Part shown: positions 9,131 to 17,699 of the stretch, one piece after another
Position numbering within the stretch: position 1 is the stretch's first letter
Layout: each line of letters begins with the position of its first letter
Assembly: GCA_024682115.1 (NCBI GenBank)
Contig: JAIKZO010000080.1
Location: 1 to 36,375 of the forward strand
Reading direction: 5' to 3'
Length of the DNA: 36,375 nucleotides
From: Lachnospiraceae bacterium
Lineage (GTDB): Bacteria; Bacillota; Clostridia; Lachnospirales; Lachnospiraceae
Program-made: the position numbers and the translations under genes
Notes under the pieces: model-generated
Databases searched by the model: none
What the model was told of the DNA's origin: nothing
What the model saw: only the letters and a program-made list of their open reading frames with translations

Positions 9131-10483
9131 GTGAAAAAACATTGGCTGGTCGTGGTCGATGACGATCCGGTTTGTCTTAAAAATGCAAATGATCTTTTGA
9201 GCGGAGAACAGATGCGTGTGAGCTCTGTACGGTCGGGCCGCGAACTTCTTTTATTCTTAAAAAACCATGCTCCCGATATAATCCTTCTTGATGTCCTCAT
9301 GCCTGAGATGGACGGTTTTGAGACATATAAGAAACTGAGAAAATTCGAAGATACGGAAGGACGCCGTCATGTCCCTGTCATATTCCTTACCGGTGACAGT
9401 GATATCGAAGCGGAAAACAAAGGACTTTCCCTGGGAGCTTCGGACTACATAAGAAAACCCATCAACAAAGACATTCTGCTCCAGAGGATATGGAATACCA
9501 TATCAAGCGCGGAGAAGATAGAGAACCTTACCGAAGAGGTCACGATCGACCATCTTACGGGCTTCCTTAACAGGGCCGGTGGGGAGAAAAAACTGTACGA
9601 CCTTTGCCGCTCGGGAAAAGGAATACTCATGGTCCTCGATATAGATGACTTCAAGCTCGTCAACGATCTTTACGGTCACGATACGGGTGACAGGGTCCTT
9701 CGCCTTTTTGCCGATATCGCACGTAAGAACAGCCGCAACGGTGATCTCCTGTGCAGGATCGGAGGGGACGAATTTCTTGCTTTTCTCAAAGATTCCACCG
9801 ATAAAAAAACAGCGGATGCATTTATCGGAAGACTGAACGATAACCTTGTAAAGGAATGCAGGGAGCTTCTCGGTGATGAAATGAACCTGCCCATAGGAGT
9901 GTCTGCGGGATGCGTCCTGGTCTCAGGTGAGGGCGGAGATTATGAAAGCCTTTTTTCGTTTGCGGACAAGGCACTTTATCAGGTCAAGCAGAACGGAAAA
10001 CACGGATGCAGGTTCTTTGATTTCGGACTTGAGGAAGATGACATCCTGGATTCTTCCCAGATAGACAAGGAACTTTTCCGTATGATCACGATCTGCGAGG
10101 AAAGAGGAAGAGCCGCGTCTGCCATGTGGGTCGGACAGGAGGCTTTTACCTGGATCTACAGGTTCATCGACAGATATGCCAGAAGACATAAGACCGCCGT
10201 TACGAGAATGCTCTTTATCCTTTCGACCGAAGAAGACAGGAATCATCTTTCGGAAGCCATGGAGCATTTCGGAGCTGCGATACAGAGAAGCATCAGAAAG
10301 AGTGATGTGCTCATGCAAAGGAAGCAGAACAGCTTTTTCCTTATACTGCCCGAACTGTCGGATGAGAATACCGACAAGGTGATCGATTCGATCATGAACG
10401 AATGGGAAAAATCGGAATACTTTGACAGTGTCAGAGTTGATCATTCCATTAGCAGTTGCGATTACGGTGTTAAGGAATCTTAA
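9131..10483 (+). CDS. Response regulator with GGDEF diguanylate cyclase and a second, degenerate GGDEF-like domain
   Basis: Signal output protein predicted to make cyclic di-GMP. An N-terminal receiver domain has acidic residues VDDD and the phospho-acceptor Asp54 (ILLDVLMPEMDG). The cyclase domain has an intact GGDEF at residues 211-215. The product-inhibition site RNGD (202-205) lies exactly five residues before it. The C-terminal part (about 315-440) looks like another GGDEF fold in decay: RKSD (389-392), five residues, then KQNSF where GGDEF would be. The start codon is GTG, supported by AGAGGTG at 9116-9122. The hybrid sensor kinase gene starts 13 bases after the stop and is the probable partner. 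Lachnospiraceae use c-di-GMP mainly for motility and surface functions. Confidence 0.88.
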   Translation: MKKHWLVVVDDDPVCLKNANDLLSGEQMRVSSVRSGRELLLFLKNHAPDIILLDVLMPEMDGFETYKKLRKFEDTEGRRHVPVIFLTGDSDIEAENKGLSLGASDYIRKPINKDILLQRIWNTISSAEKIENLTEEVTIDHLTGFLNRAGGEKKLYDLCRSGKGILMVLDIDDFKLVNDLYGHDTGDRVLRLFADIARKNSRNGDLLCRIGGDEFLAFLKDSTDKKTADAFIGRLNDNLVKECRELLGDEMNLPIGVSAGCVLVSGEGGDYESLFSFADKALYQVKQNGKHGCRFFDFGLEEDDILDSSQIDKELFRMITICEERGRAASAMWVGQEAFTWIYRFIDRYARRHKTAVTRMLFILSTEEDRNHLSEAMEHFGAAIQRSIRKSDVLMQRKQNSFFLILPELSDENTDKVIDSIMNEWEKSEYFDSVRVDHSISSCDYGVKES

Positions 10484-10496
10484 GGATCGGTGAAGC

Positions 10497-13400
10497 ATGG
10501 CTAGAAAAGTCATTCAAAAGGATGAAGACGAGCGCTGGCTCGAAACACGAAATATAATAGTTGCATTTCTTGTTATCTTTTTTATCGTCGGGATCATTCT
10601 CGCATACTATAATCTTTTATATACCGAAAAACGCAACAATATCATAAAGAACGGCGAGACGACCGCCATGAAATCGGCGGACGGTTTTAACAGATATCTT
10701 TCGACCAGCGGAGATGTTGTCGAGCTTACCGCTTATACCCTTGAAAATATGCTCCGGGAAGGCAGGACTCATCAGGAGATGCTCGATTATATGGTCGGAC
10801 AGACGACTGCCGTTAAGAATACGATACTCGAAAGATCCGAAGGACTGTACGGATATATCGACGGCGAATTTTTAAGCGGTACGCTTTGGGAACCCGGAAG
10901 CGACTATGTTGCCACGGAAAGACCCTGGTATGTAAATACCGTGCAAAGCACGAACAAGCTCACGATGACCAAGCCTTATATAGATGCAAAGTCAGGTAAG
11001 GTCATGATGACACTGTCGGTCATGCTTGAGGATAAAAAAAGCGTGGTAGCGATGGACCTTGCACTGGATGAGATCCAGAAGATCACGGAAGAAGCTGTTA
11101 TGTCGGACGATTCGGATATTGAGATGATCATCGACGATGATTATACGGTCATTGCCCATTCGGACATAAACGAGATCGGAAAGGATCACTCGCCTGATTC
11201 GGATTCGCTTACCGCCACGATGATATCCGAGCTTCAAAGGTCGGACAAGGATTTCTTTGAATTTGAATACGGTGAGGACCAGTATATGGTCTATTCCGTA
11301 AAGCTTGATAACGATTGGAGATGCCTTTCCGTAAGAAACGCAACGCGTATCCTTAAAGGCCTTAATATGATACTGGGTTCGACCATAGCCATCGTGATGA
11401 TCATGGTCATAACGCTGGCGGCCGTTTTCAGGAAATCAAATCTGAGGAGTGTCATAGCCGAACGACTTAACAAGCAGCTTTCATCTACCGCCGAGATATA
11501 CAGATCCGTTCGTGACGTGGATGTCATAAACGATACATTCTCGGAGATCCAGACTAACAGTTCGAAAGTTACCGATATCCTGGACAATACTTATCCGGAT
11601 GCGGGACAGACTCTTATCAGGATCCTGGATGAGATCACGGCTGTTTCCTCCATGGATGAAGTACACAGGTTCATGGACCTTGGCACCCTGGATGAAAGGC
11701 TGAGTGACAGAAAGACCATAGCGGTCGAATTCCTTAACAACGAAAACCACTGGCTCAGGGGAAGATTTGTCGTGTCTCAGAGAACGCTCGACGGAAAACT
11801 GTCACATGTTCTCTTTATGGTCGAAGATATCGACAAGGAAAAGAAGGAAAGAGATGCCCTTATCGTCGAATCAGAAAGAGCGATCGCTGCAAACGAGGCT
11901 AAATCATCTTTCCTTTCGAATATGTCGCACGAGATACGAACTCCCATAAATGCCGTCCTCGGAATGAACGAGATGATCCTTCGTGAGAGCAGCGAGCAGA
12001 ACATCGTTTCCTACTCCGAGAGTATAAGGACAGCCGGGCAGACCCTGCTCGGGATAGTTAACGATATACTGGATTTTTCAAAGATAGAAGCCGGCAAGAT
12101 GGATATCATCCCGGTCGATTACGATCTTTCATCCGTGCTCAGTGATCTTGTCAACATGATACAGACAAGGGTGGATGAAAAAGGACTTGTATTAAACCTT
12201 GAGTTCGACAGGGAAACGCCCAAATTCCTTAAAGGGGACGAAGTACGGATCAAACAGATAATCACGAACATACTCACCAATGCGGTCAAATATACCGAGA
12301 AGGGCAATATACTCTTCAAACTGTCTTATGAAAAGATCGATGACGATCCGGACAGCATCATGCTGAACGTTTCCGTAAAGGATACGGGTGTCGGGATAAA
12401 GCCCGAGGATATGGAAAAACTGTTCTCCGAATTCGAGCGCATAGATACCAAACGCAACCGCAAGATCGAAGGAACGGGTCTCGGAATGACCATAACAAAA
12501 CGTATGCTTGAGATGATGGGCAGTTCACTTAAAGTCGAGAGTGTCTACGGTGTCGGATCGAGGTTTGGATTCTCCCTGAGACAGCAGGTGATAAAGTGGG
12601 ATGAACTCGGAGATTATGAAACATCCTACCTTGAACATCTGAAGAAACAGAGTGCCAATGCTGAAAGATTTACGGCTCCCGATGCGAGCGTCCTTATCGT
12701 TGACGATAATCCTGTGAACATCATAGTGTTCATGAGCCTTCTGAAACGGACCAAAGTAAAGATCGATCAGGCCAAGAGCGGAGACGAAGCTCTGGCGATC
12801 ACAGCTTCAAAGAAATTCGATATGATCTTCCTTGATCATATGATGCCTGACAAAGACGGGATCGAGACTCTTCATGAGATGAGGATGAGACAGGATGATC
12901 CTAACAGTGACACTCCCGTCATATGTCTTACCGCAAATGCCATATCGGGTGCAAGAGAACAGTATATAGCCGAAGGATTTGACGATTATCTTACCAAACC
13001 CGTTGATTCCGACAGGCTTGAAGAGATGATGGCCTTATATCTGCCCGAGGATAAGATGATAGAAGGCGGCGGATCCGTTATTCGCGACGATGATAACGAG
13101 AGCGAGATACCCGATCTTGTAAAGAATATAGATGAGATCGATGTAGAGACAGGGATCAGGAATAACGGAAGCGTCAGAACGTATATCGATACCATGTGTC
13201 TTTTTGCCAAAACGGCGGAGTCTAATGCCGATGAGATAGAAAGATTCATTTCCGAGGATGATATAGAAAATGCCACGATAAAGATACATTCACTGAAGAG
13301 TACATCGAAGATAATAGGTGCTTTAGATATTGCCGAGCTTGCTCAGAAACTTGAAAACGCCGGCAAGGCATCCGATATCGCAACGTTGAAGAACGGTGTG

Positions 13401-13694
13401 GGCAGTCTGCTTTCACGATGCAGGGATCTGGGACGGAAGCTTTCGGGTCTTTTGAAGACCAAAGAGATCCGCGTTGATGATCTTGAGCCCATAAGTGACG
13501 AAATGCTGAAAGAGGCATTCGGAAAGATAAAGGACTATGCGCAGGACTATGACAATTCCGGAGTCGGAGAGGTGCTTGATGAACTTATGAAGTATCGCCT
13601 TCCCGAAAGTGAAGAGAACAGACTGAAGGAATTGCTCGCCGCTTCGGATGAATTTGATTTTGAAAGGATATGCAGTATCCTTGAAGAACGATAA
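10497..13694 (+). CDS. Hybrid sensor histidine kinase with receiver and Hpt domains
   Basis: Membrane-bound phosphorelay kinase of 1065 residues. A first membrane helix (about 19-40) and a second one (about 288-312) flank an extracellular sensor of roughly 245 residues, probably a double Cache domain. A PAS-like region (about 330-460) leads to the HisKA domain with His478 in SHEIRTP. The ATPase domain follows, with N-box NILTNAVKYT near 585 and a GTGLGM box. A receiver domain has VDDNPVN and acceptor Asp780 (FLDHMMPD). An Hpt domain has His931 in KIHSLKSTS, then about 70 extra residues. All relay residues are present. It probably signals to the adjacent response regulator-GGDEF protein. The ligand is unknown; such Cache domains often bind amino acids or other small metabolites. 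Confidence 0.9.
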   Translation: MARKVIQKDEDERWLETRNIIVAFLVIFFIVGIILAYYNLLYTEKRNNIIKNGETTAMKSADGFNRYLSTSGDVVELTAYTLENMLREGRTHQEMLDYMVGQTTAVKNTILERSEGLYGYIDGEFLSGTLWEPGSDYVATERPWYVNTVQSTNKLTMTKPYIDAKSGKVMMTLSVMLEDKKSVVAMDLALDEIQKITEEAVMSDDSDIEMIIDDDYTVIAHSDINEIGKDHSPDSDSLTATMISELQRSDKDFFEFEYGEDQYMVYSVKLDNDWRCLSVRNATRILKGLNMILGSTIAIVMIMVITLAAVFRKSNLRSVIAERLNKQLSSTAEIYRSVRDVDVINDTFSEIQTNSSKVTDILDNTYPDAGQTLIRILDEITAVSSMDEVHRFMDLGTLDERLSDRKTIAVEFLNNENHWLRGRFVVSQRTLDGKLSHVLFMVEDIDKEKKERDALIVESERAIAANEAKSSFLSNMSHEIRTPINAVLGMNEMILRESSEQNIVSYSESIRTAGQTLLGIVNDILDFSKIEAGKMDIIPVDYDLSSVLSDLVNMIQTRVDEKGLVLNLEFDRETPKFLKGDEVRIKQIITNILTNAVKYTEKGNILFKLSYEKIDDDPDSIMLNVSVKDTGVGIKPEDMEKLFSEFERIDTKRNRKIEGTGLGMTITKRMLEMMGSSLKVESVYGVGSRFGFSLRQQVIKWDELGDYETSYLEHLKKQSANAERFTAPDASVLIVDDNPVNIIVFMSLLKRTKVKIDQAKSGDEALAITASKKFDMIFLDHMMPDKDGIETLHEMRMRQDDPNSDTPVICLTANAISGAREQYIAEGFDDYLTKPVDSDRLEEMMALYLPEDKMIEGGGSVIRDDDNESEIPDLVKNIDEIDVETGIRNNGSVRTYIDTMCLFAKTAESNADEIERFISEDDIENATIKIHSLKSTSKIIGALDIAELAQKLENAGKASDIATLKNGVGSLLSRCRDLGRKLSGLLKTKEIRVDDLEPISDEMLKEAFGKIKDYAQDYDNSGVGEVLDELMKYRLPESEENRLKELLAASDEFDFERICSILEER

Positions 13695-13711
13695 AAGGAT
13701 ATATACATTAT

Positions 13712-16054
13712 ATGAATTTAAGAGAACTTGAAATAGGCAAAAATGCGGTAGTGGAAAGTGTCGGAGGAAGCGGAGCTTTAAGGCAGCATTTCCTTGATAT
13801 GGGAGTTATACCCGGCGCGGAGCTTACCGTGACAAAATATGCTCCGATGGGAGATCCCCTGGAACTGAAGATACACGGATACGAGCTTACGCTGAGACTT
13901 GCCGATGCCGAAAACATCACGGTCCGAGAGATCCCCGCGAAGAAGGAGATCGAAAAAGACAAAAAGAGACACAGATCGGAGCACCCGGGTCTCGGTGAGG
14001 AAGGAAGATTTCATCCGAAAGGGAGCGGCAATCCTCTTCCGGACGGAGAACTCCTGACCTTTGCACTTGTAGGTAATCAGAACTGCGGAAAGACAACGCT
14101 CTTTAACCGCCTTACAGGTTCCAATCAGCATGTCGGTAATTTCCCCGGAGTCACGGTAGACCGTAAGGACGGCCAGATCAAGGGACATCCGGATACGCTC
14201 ATAACAGACCTTCCCGGGATCTATTCGATGTCTCCGTACAGCAGCGAAGAGATCGTTTCGAGAAACTTTGTTCTTGAAGGAAAACCCAAAGCCATTATCA
14301 ATATCATCGATGCTACAAATATCGAGAGGAATCTCTATCTTACGATGCAGCTCCTTGAGATGGAGATACCTCTGGTCGTTGCCGTCAACATGATGGACGA
14401 ACTTACATCCAACGGCGGTGTCATAGATGTGAACCTTATGGAAGAGATGCTGGGCGTTCCCGTGGTCCCGATATCCGCAGCCAAGAATTCCGGAATTGAA
14501 GAACTGGTGAGCCATGCGATCCATATCGCACGCTACCAGGAAAAACCCGAACCCAGGGATTATTGTGATGAGAACGATAGCGGCGGAGCGGTACACAGGA
14601 GCATTCACGGCATCATCCACCTGATAGGGGATCATGCCGCTAAGGAAGGTATACCGGTGAGGTTTGCCGCGAGCAAAGTCATCGAGGATGACGAGATGAT
14701 AATATCCCGGCTTTCGCTCGACCAGAATGAGAGAGAGACGATGGAGCATATCGTCCTCCAGATGGAAAAAGAGAGAGGGCTCGACAGAAGCGCAGCGATC
14801 GCCGATATGCGTTTTTCATATATCGGAAAAGTATGTGACATGGCTGTCAGAAAACCCGTCGAGAGCAAAGAACGTATCCGCAGTGAAAAGATAGACCGGA
14901 TCCTTACGGGGAAATATACCGCGATACCGTTGTTCATCCTTATCATGGCCGCTGTTTTTTATCTTACGTTTAACGTCATCGGTGCGTTTTTACAGGGACT
15001 TCTTGAGAAACTCATCGGAATGGCAACGACTGCGGCCGCATCGGGACTCGACGGACTGGGAGTTAACGCAACGCTCAGGAACCTTGTCGTGGACGGGATA
15101 TTTGCGGGAGTCGGAAGCGTCCTGAGCTTTCTGCCAATCATAGTCACGATGTTCCTTTTCCTTTCGCTGCTTGAAGACAGCGGATATATCGCAAGAGTGG
15201 CGTTCGTGATGGATAAGCTCCTTCGAAAGATCGGTCTTTCCGGAAGAAGTATCGTTCCGATGCTGATCGGTTTCGGATGTACCGTTCCTGCGGTAATGGC
15301 CACAAGGACTCTTCCGAGTGAACGGGACAGAAGGATGACGATCCTGCTCACACCTTTCATGAGCTGCAGTGCCAAGCTTCCGATATACGCGTTTTTTGTG
15401 AGTGTATTCTTCCCGGGAAAAGGCGGGCTTATCATGACTTCGCTGTACGTCCTCGGGATATTCATTGGAATAATCGTTGCCCTTTTGTACAGAAAGACCG
15501 TGTTCAGGGGTGAAGCGGTCCCGTTTGTCATGGAACTTCCGAACTACAGACTTCCGGGCTTTAAGAATGTCATGCAGCTCATGTGGGAAAAATCAAAGGA
15601 TTTCCTCCAAAGGGCTTTTTCCGTGATCATGCTCGCAACTATAGTGATCTGGCTTCTTCAGAGCTTTAATATCCATCTCGATCCGGTGTCCGATTCCAAA
15701 GACAGTATACTTGCCGTGATCGCGGGCTTTTTTGCGCCGGTGCTTATACCGGTGGGTCTCGGAGACTGGAGGATATGTACTTCGCTGATATCGGGATTCA
15801 TAGCCAAGGAAAGTGTGGTCTCAACCATGGGCGTTCTGTTCGGTGACGGCATAAATTCGATACTTTCACCGCTTACGGCGGCATCTTTGCTCGTTTTTTC
15901 TCTTCTGTACACTCCGTGCGTTGCCGCGATAGCATCCATAAGGCGTGAACTCGGACGAAGATGGGCACTGGGAGTGGTCATCTGGCAGTGTGCACTTGCC
16001 TGGATCCTTGCGCTGATCATCCGGCTCATAGGTATGGCACTCGGAATGAATTGA
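13712..16054 (+). CDS. feoB: Ferrous iron transporter, FeoA-FeoB fusion
   Basis: Takes up Fe(II) across the cytoplasmic membrane. Residues 1-75 form an FeoA-like SH3 domain (LRQHFLDMGVIPGAELTV is characteristic). A charged linker follows, then the FeoB G domain with GNQNCGKT at 121-128, the DLPGIYSMSP switch region, and NMMDE as the specificity motif. From about 395 to the end are the membrane helices with the two Gate repeats and conserved Cys-containing segments (FGCTVPAVMATRT, SCSAKLPIYAFF). FeoA is normally a separate protein; fused forms are known in Clostridia and Bacteroidetes. The start has only a weak AAAGGA site, about 17 bases after the kinase stop, so it may be cotranscribed. No Fur-like site was recognised. 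Confidence 0.94.
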   Translation: MNLRELEIGKNAVVESVGGSGALRQHFLDMGVIPGAELTVTKYAPMGDPLELKIHGYELTLRLADAENITVREIPAKKEIEKDKKRHRSEHPGLGEEGRFHPKGSGNPLPDGELLTFALVGNQNCGKTTLFNRLTGSNQHVGNFPGVTVDRKDGQIKGHPDTLITDLPGIYSMSPYSSEEIVSRNFVLEGKPKAIINIIDATNIERNLYLTMQLLEMEIPLVVAVNMMDELTSNGGVIDVNLMEEMLGVPVVPISAAKNSGIEELVSHAIHIARYQEKPEPRDYCDENDSGGAVHRSIHGIIHLIGDHAAKEGIPVRFAASKVIEDDEMIISRLSLDQNERETMEHIVLQMEKERGLDRSAAIADMRFSYIGKVCDMAVRKPVESKERIRSEKIDRILTGKYTAIPLFILIMAAVFYLTFNVIGAFLQGLLEKLIGMATTAAASGLDGLGVNATLRNLVVDGIFAGVGSVLSFLPIIVTMFLFLSLLEDSGYIARVAFVMDKLLRKIGLSGRSIVPMLIGFGCTVPAVMATRTLPSERDRRMTILLTPFMSCSAKLPIYAFFVSVFFPGKGGLIMTSLYVLGIFIGIIVALLYRKTVFRGEAVPFVMELPNYRLPGFKNVMQLMWEKSKDFLQRAFSVIMLATIVIWLLQSFNIHLDPVSDSKDSILAVIAGFFAPVLIPVGLGDWRICTSLISGFIAKESVVSTMGVLFGDGINSILSPLTAASLLVFSLLYTPCVAAIASIRRELGRRWALGVVIWQCALAWILALIIRLIGMALGMN

Positions 16055-16118
16055 TGATCCCTGCCCGTAGAGCGGAACGATCAGGTAGATTTTTGATAAA
16101 CAAACAACAGAAAATAAG

Positions 16119-16188
16119 TAGAATATGCCACTGGCAGATGATATTATAAATTAATACGGTGTATGCGGATCCGTTTTCCGGACGCATA
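16119..16188 (+). promoter_or_regulatory. Leader of the lar-linked operon: -10-like box, palindrome and GC hairpin
   Basis: TAGAAT (16119-16124) resembles a -10 box, but the nearest -35-like TTGATA is 20 bases away, which is too far for a good promoter. It is followed by the perfect palindrome TGCCA-C-TGGCA (16126-16136). A hairpin then pairs TATGCG/CGCATA and TCCG/CGGA (16162-16188) with a two-base bulge and a TTTTC loop. It ends 12 bases before the AAAGGAGGG ribosome binding site. There is no T-run, so it is not a terminator. Metal-dependent control is only a guess from the genes downstream. Confidence 0.3.
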
Positions 16189-16215
16189 TCGAACAATTAA
16201 AAGGAGGGTTTTGTA

Positions 16216-16623
16216 ATGGCTTGTTTTTTGGTACCGGGAACTGAGGCGATAGTAACGACTATCGTTACAAAAGCGGTAGAGAAGAAAGAAAAGGAAAATA
16301 AAAAAGAAGGCCAGGAATCGGTAAAGGAGAGCGGCATAAAGCTTTCGACAAAGCTCGGCTGGCTTAACAACATGCTTTGGGGCGGAAGCGCATTGCTTGC
16401 TTTTGAACATGTATGGCACGGTGAGGTAATTCCTTCATTCCCGTTCCTTACGGCGGTAAGAGAAGGGGATGCTGCGGGAATGCTCCACGAAATGGGAACG
16501 GCCGGAGTATGTATGGCGGTTCTGGTAACGCTTACCTGGGCCGGTATGGTATGGGTATCTTCTTCGATAGAAAAAAGAAAGAGCGAACAGGCCGGCGCTG
16601 ATTCGGGGGAGATGAACGCATGA
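16216..16623 (+). CDS. Small membrane protein linked to larBC, function unknown
   Basis: 135 residues that I do not assign to a characterised family. A short hydrophobic start (MACFLVPGTEAIVTTIVTK) is followed by a very charged stretch (about 20-45). Two probable membrane helices follow, at about 54-75 (LGWLNNMLWGGSALLAFEHVWHG) and 100-120. There are conserved-looking aromatic and histidine residues (FEHVWHGE, LHEMGTAG). A very strong AAAGGAGGG ribosome binding site precedes the ATG. The stop overlaps the next small membrane gene, so the two are probably made together and may form a complex. The position upstream of larB and larC suggests a role in nickel or cofactor supply, by context only. 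Confidence 0.75.
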   Translation: MACFLVPGTEAIVTTIVTKAVEKKEKENKKEGQESVKESGIKLSTKLGWLNNMLWGGSALLAFEHVWHGEVIPSFPFLTAVREGDAAGMLHEMGTAGVCMAVLVTLTWAGMVWVSSSIEKRKSEQAGADSGEMNA

Positions 16624-16937
16624 CACTTCTTATCACTGTTTTTGCCGCTATCATCGCTACTTTGATATGGTATAAGAATGCTCCCGACAATTCCATGAGA
16701 TACGGAACACTTTGTCTCATGTACTGGGGTGCTTCACTTATGTGGCTCGTTGATGCCGTTTTTGAATATGCCGAGCTCGGAGCTGAATATTTTGTTCCCG
16801 CCGGTGAAGACATGCTCAATGACGCATTCCTTGGTTTCTGTGTTGTAGCCCTCGGAATGATCATCTGGCTCGTGATCTTATTTGTAAAGGATCCTCAGGG
16901 GATCATCAAAAAAACTCTTTCAGGGAACAAAGCATAA
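16620..16937 (+). CDS. Second small membrane protein linked to larBC, function unknown
   Basis: 105 residues with three probable membrane helices: at the N-terminus (about 1-18), around 29-50 (CLMYWGASLMWLVDAVFEYAE) and at 70-92. A short basic tail follows (KKTLSGNKA). The middle loop holds acidic residues (EYAELGAEYF, AGEDMLND), possibly for a cation, but this is speculative. The start codon overlaps the end of the preceding gene by four bases (ATGA), which shows translational coupling. LarB starts three bases after this stop. I do not recognise the family. Confidence 0.75.
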   Translation: MTLLITVFAAIIATLIWYKNAPDNSMRYGTLCLMYWGASLMWLVDAVFEYAELGAEYFVPAGEDMLNDAFLGFCVVALGMIIWLVILFVKDPQGIIKKTLSGNKA

Positions 16938-16940
16938 AGG

Positions 16941-17699
16941 ATGAATACGGATCTTTATAAAATACTGGAAGATGTACGTGATAAAAAAATATCCGTTAAG
17001 GAAGCCGAACTTTTGATAAAAAAGGAACCCTATGCCGATATCGATTTTGCCAAGATCGATCTACAAAGGAAGGACAGGCAGGGAGTCGGAGAGGTCATCT
17101 ATGGAGCCGGGAAGACTCCCGAACGGATCATAGCTATAGTAAAAAGGATGCAGGAGAGTTCGGACGACGGCATCCTTATTACTCGTTTATCAAAAGAAAA
17201 AGCAGAGATCGTTTCAAAGGAATTGGATGATCTATTTTATCATGAAGAATCCATGATCGGGATAGTCGGCGAAAAACGCAAGGCTGACGGAACGGGCACC
17301 GTTGTCGTCGTCACCGGAGGCACGAGCGATATCCCCGTTGCCGAGGAAGCGGCACTTACAGCTGAATTCCTGGGAAATAAGGTAGACAGGATATATGATG
17401 TGGGAGTTGCGGGAATACACAGACTGTTTTCCGCGATGGACCGGTTGATGGATGCATCGGTGATCATAGCCATAGCCGGAATGGAGGGAGCTTTGGCCAG
17501 CGTTGTCGGAGGATTGGTTAGCGCTCCCGTTATAGCGGTTCCGACCAGCGTCGGATACGGAGCCTCTTTTGAAGGTCTGTCGGCACTGCTTTCAATGCTC
17601 AATTCCTGTGCTGCCGGGGTCAGCGTCGTAAATATCGATAACGGTTTCGGAGCGGGTTTTTATGCGAGTCTTATCAATCATATGGGGGAAAGTAAATGA
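16941..17699 (+). CDS. larB: Nickel pincer cofactor biosynthesis protein LarB
   Basis: LarB carboxylates nicotinic acid adenine dinucleotide and releases AMP. The product, a dicarboxylated pyridinium mononucleotide, starts the nickel-pincer nucleotide pathway. The 252 residues have an N-terminal helical part and, from about 115, a PurE/AIRC-like fold. It has VVVVTGGTSDIPVAEEAA, VGVAGIHRL, IAGMEGALASVVGG and VPTSVGYGASFEG, all typical of LarB. The gene overlaps larC by four bases (ATGA). LarE, which supplies the sulfur atoms, and lactate racemase LarA are not in this window. Confidence 0.94.
   Translation: MNTDLYKILEDVRDKKISVKEAELLIKKEPYADIDFAKIDLQRKDRQGVGEVIYGAGKTPERIIAIVKRMQESSDDGILITRLSKEKAEIVSKELDDLFYHEESMIGIVGEKRKADGTGTVVVVTGGTSDIPVAEEAALTAEFLGNKVDRIYDVGVAGIHRLFSAMDRLMDASVIIAIAGMEGALASVVGGLVSAPVIAVPTSVGYGASFEGLSALLSMLNSCAAGVSVVNIDNGFGAGFYASLINHMGESK

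Noticed and set aside
16093-16124. TTGATA...TAGAAT as a promoter before the lar-linked operon
   Set aside because: The 20-base spacing is too long for a standard sigma-A promoter. Only the -10-like box is mentioned, with low confidence.
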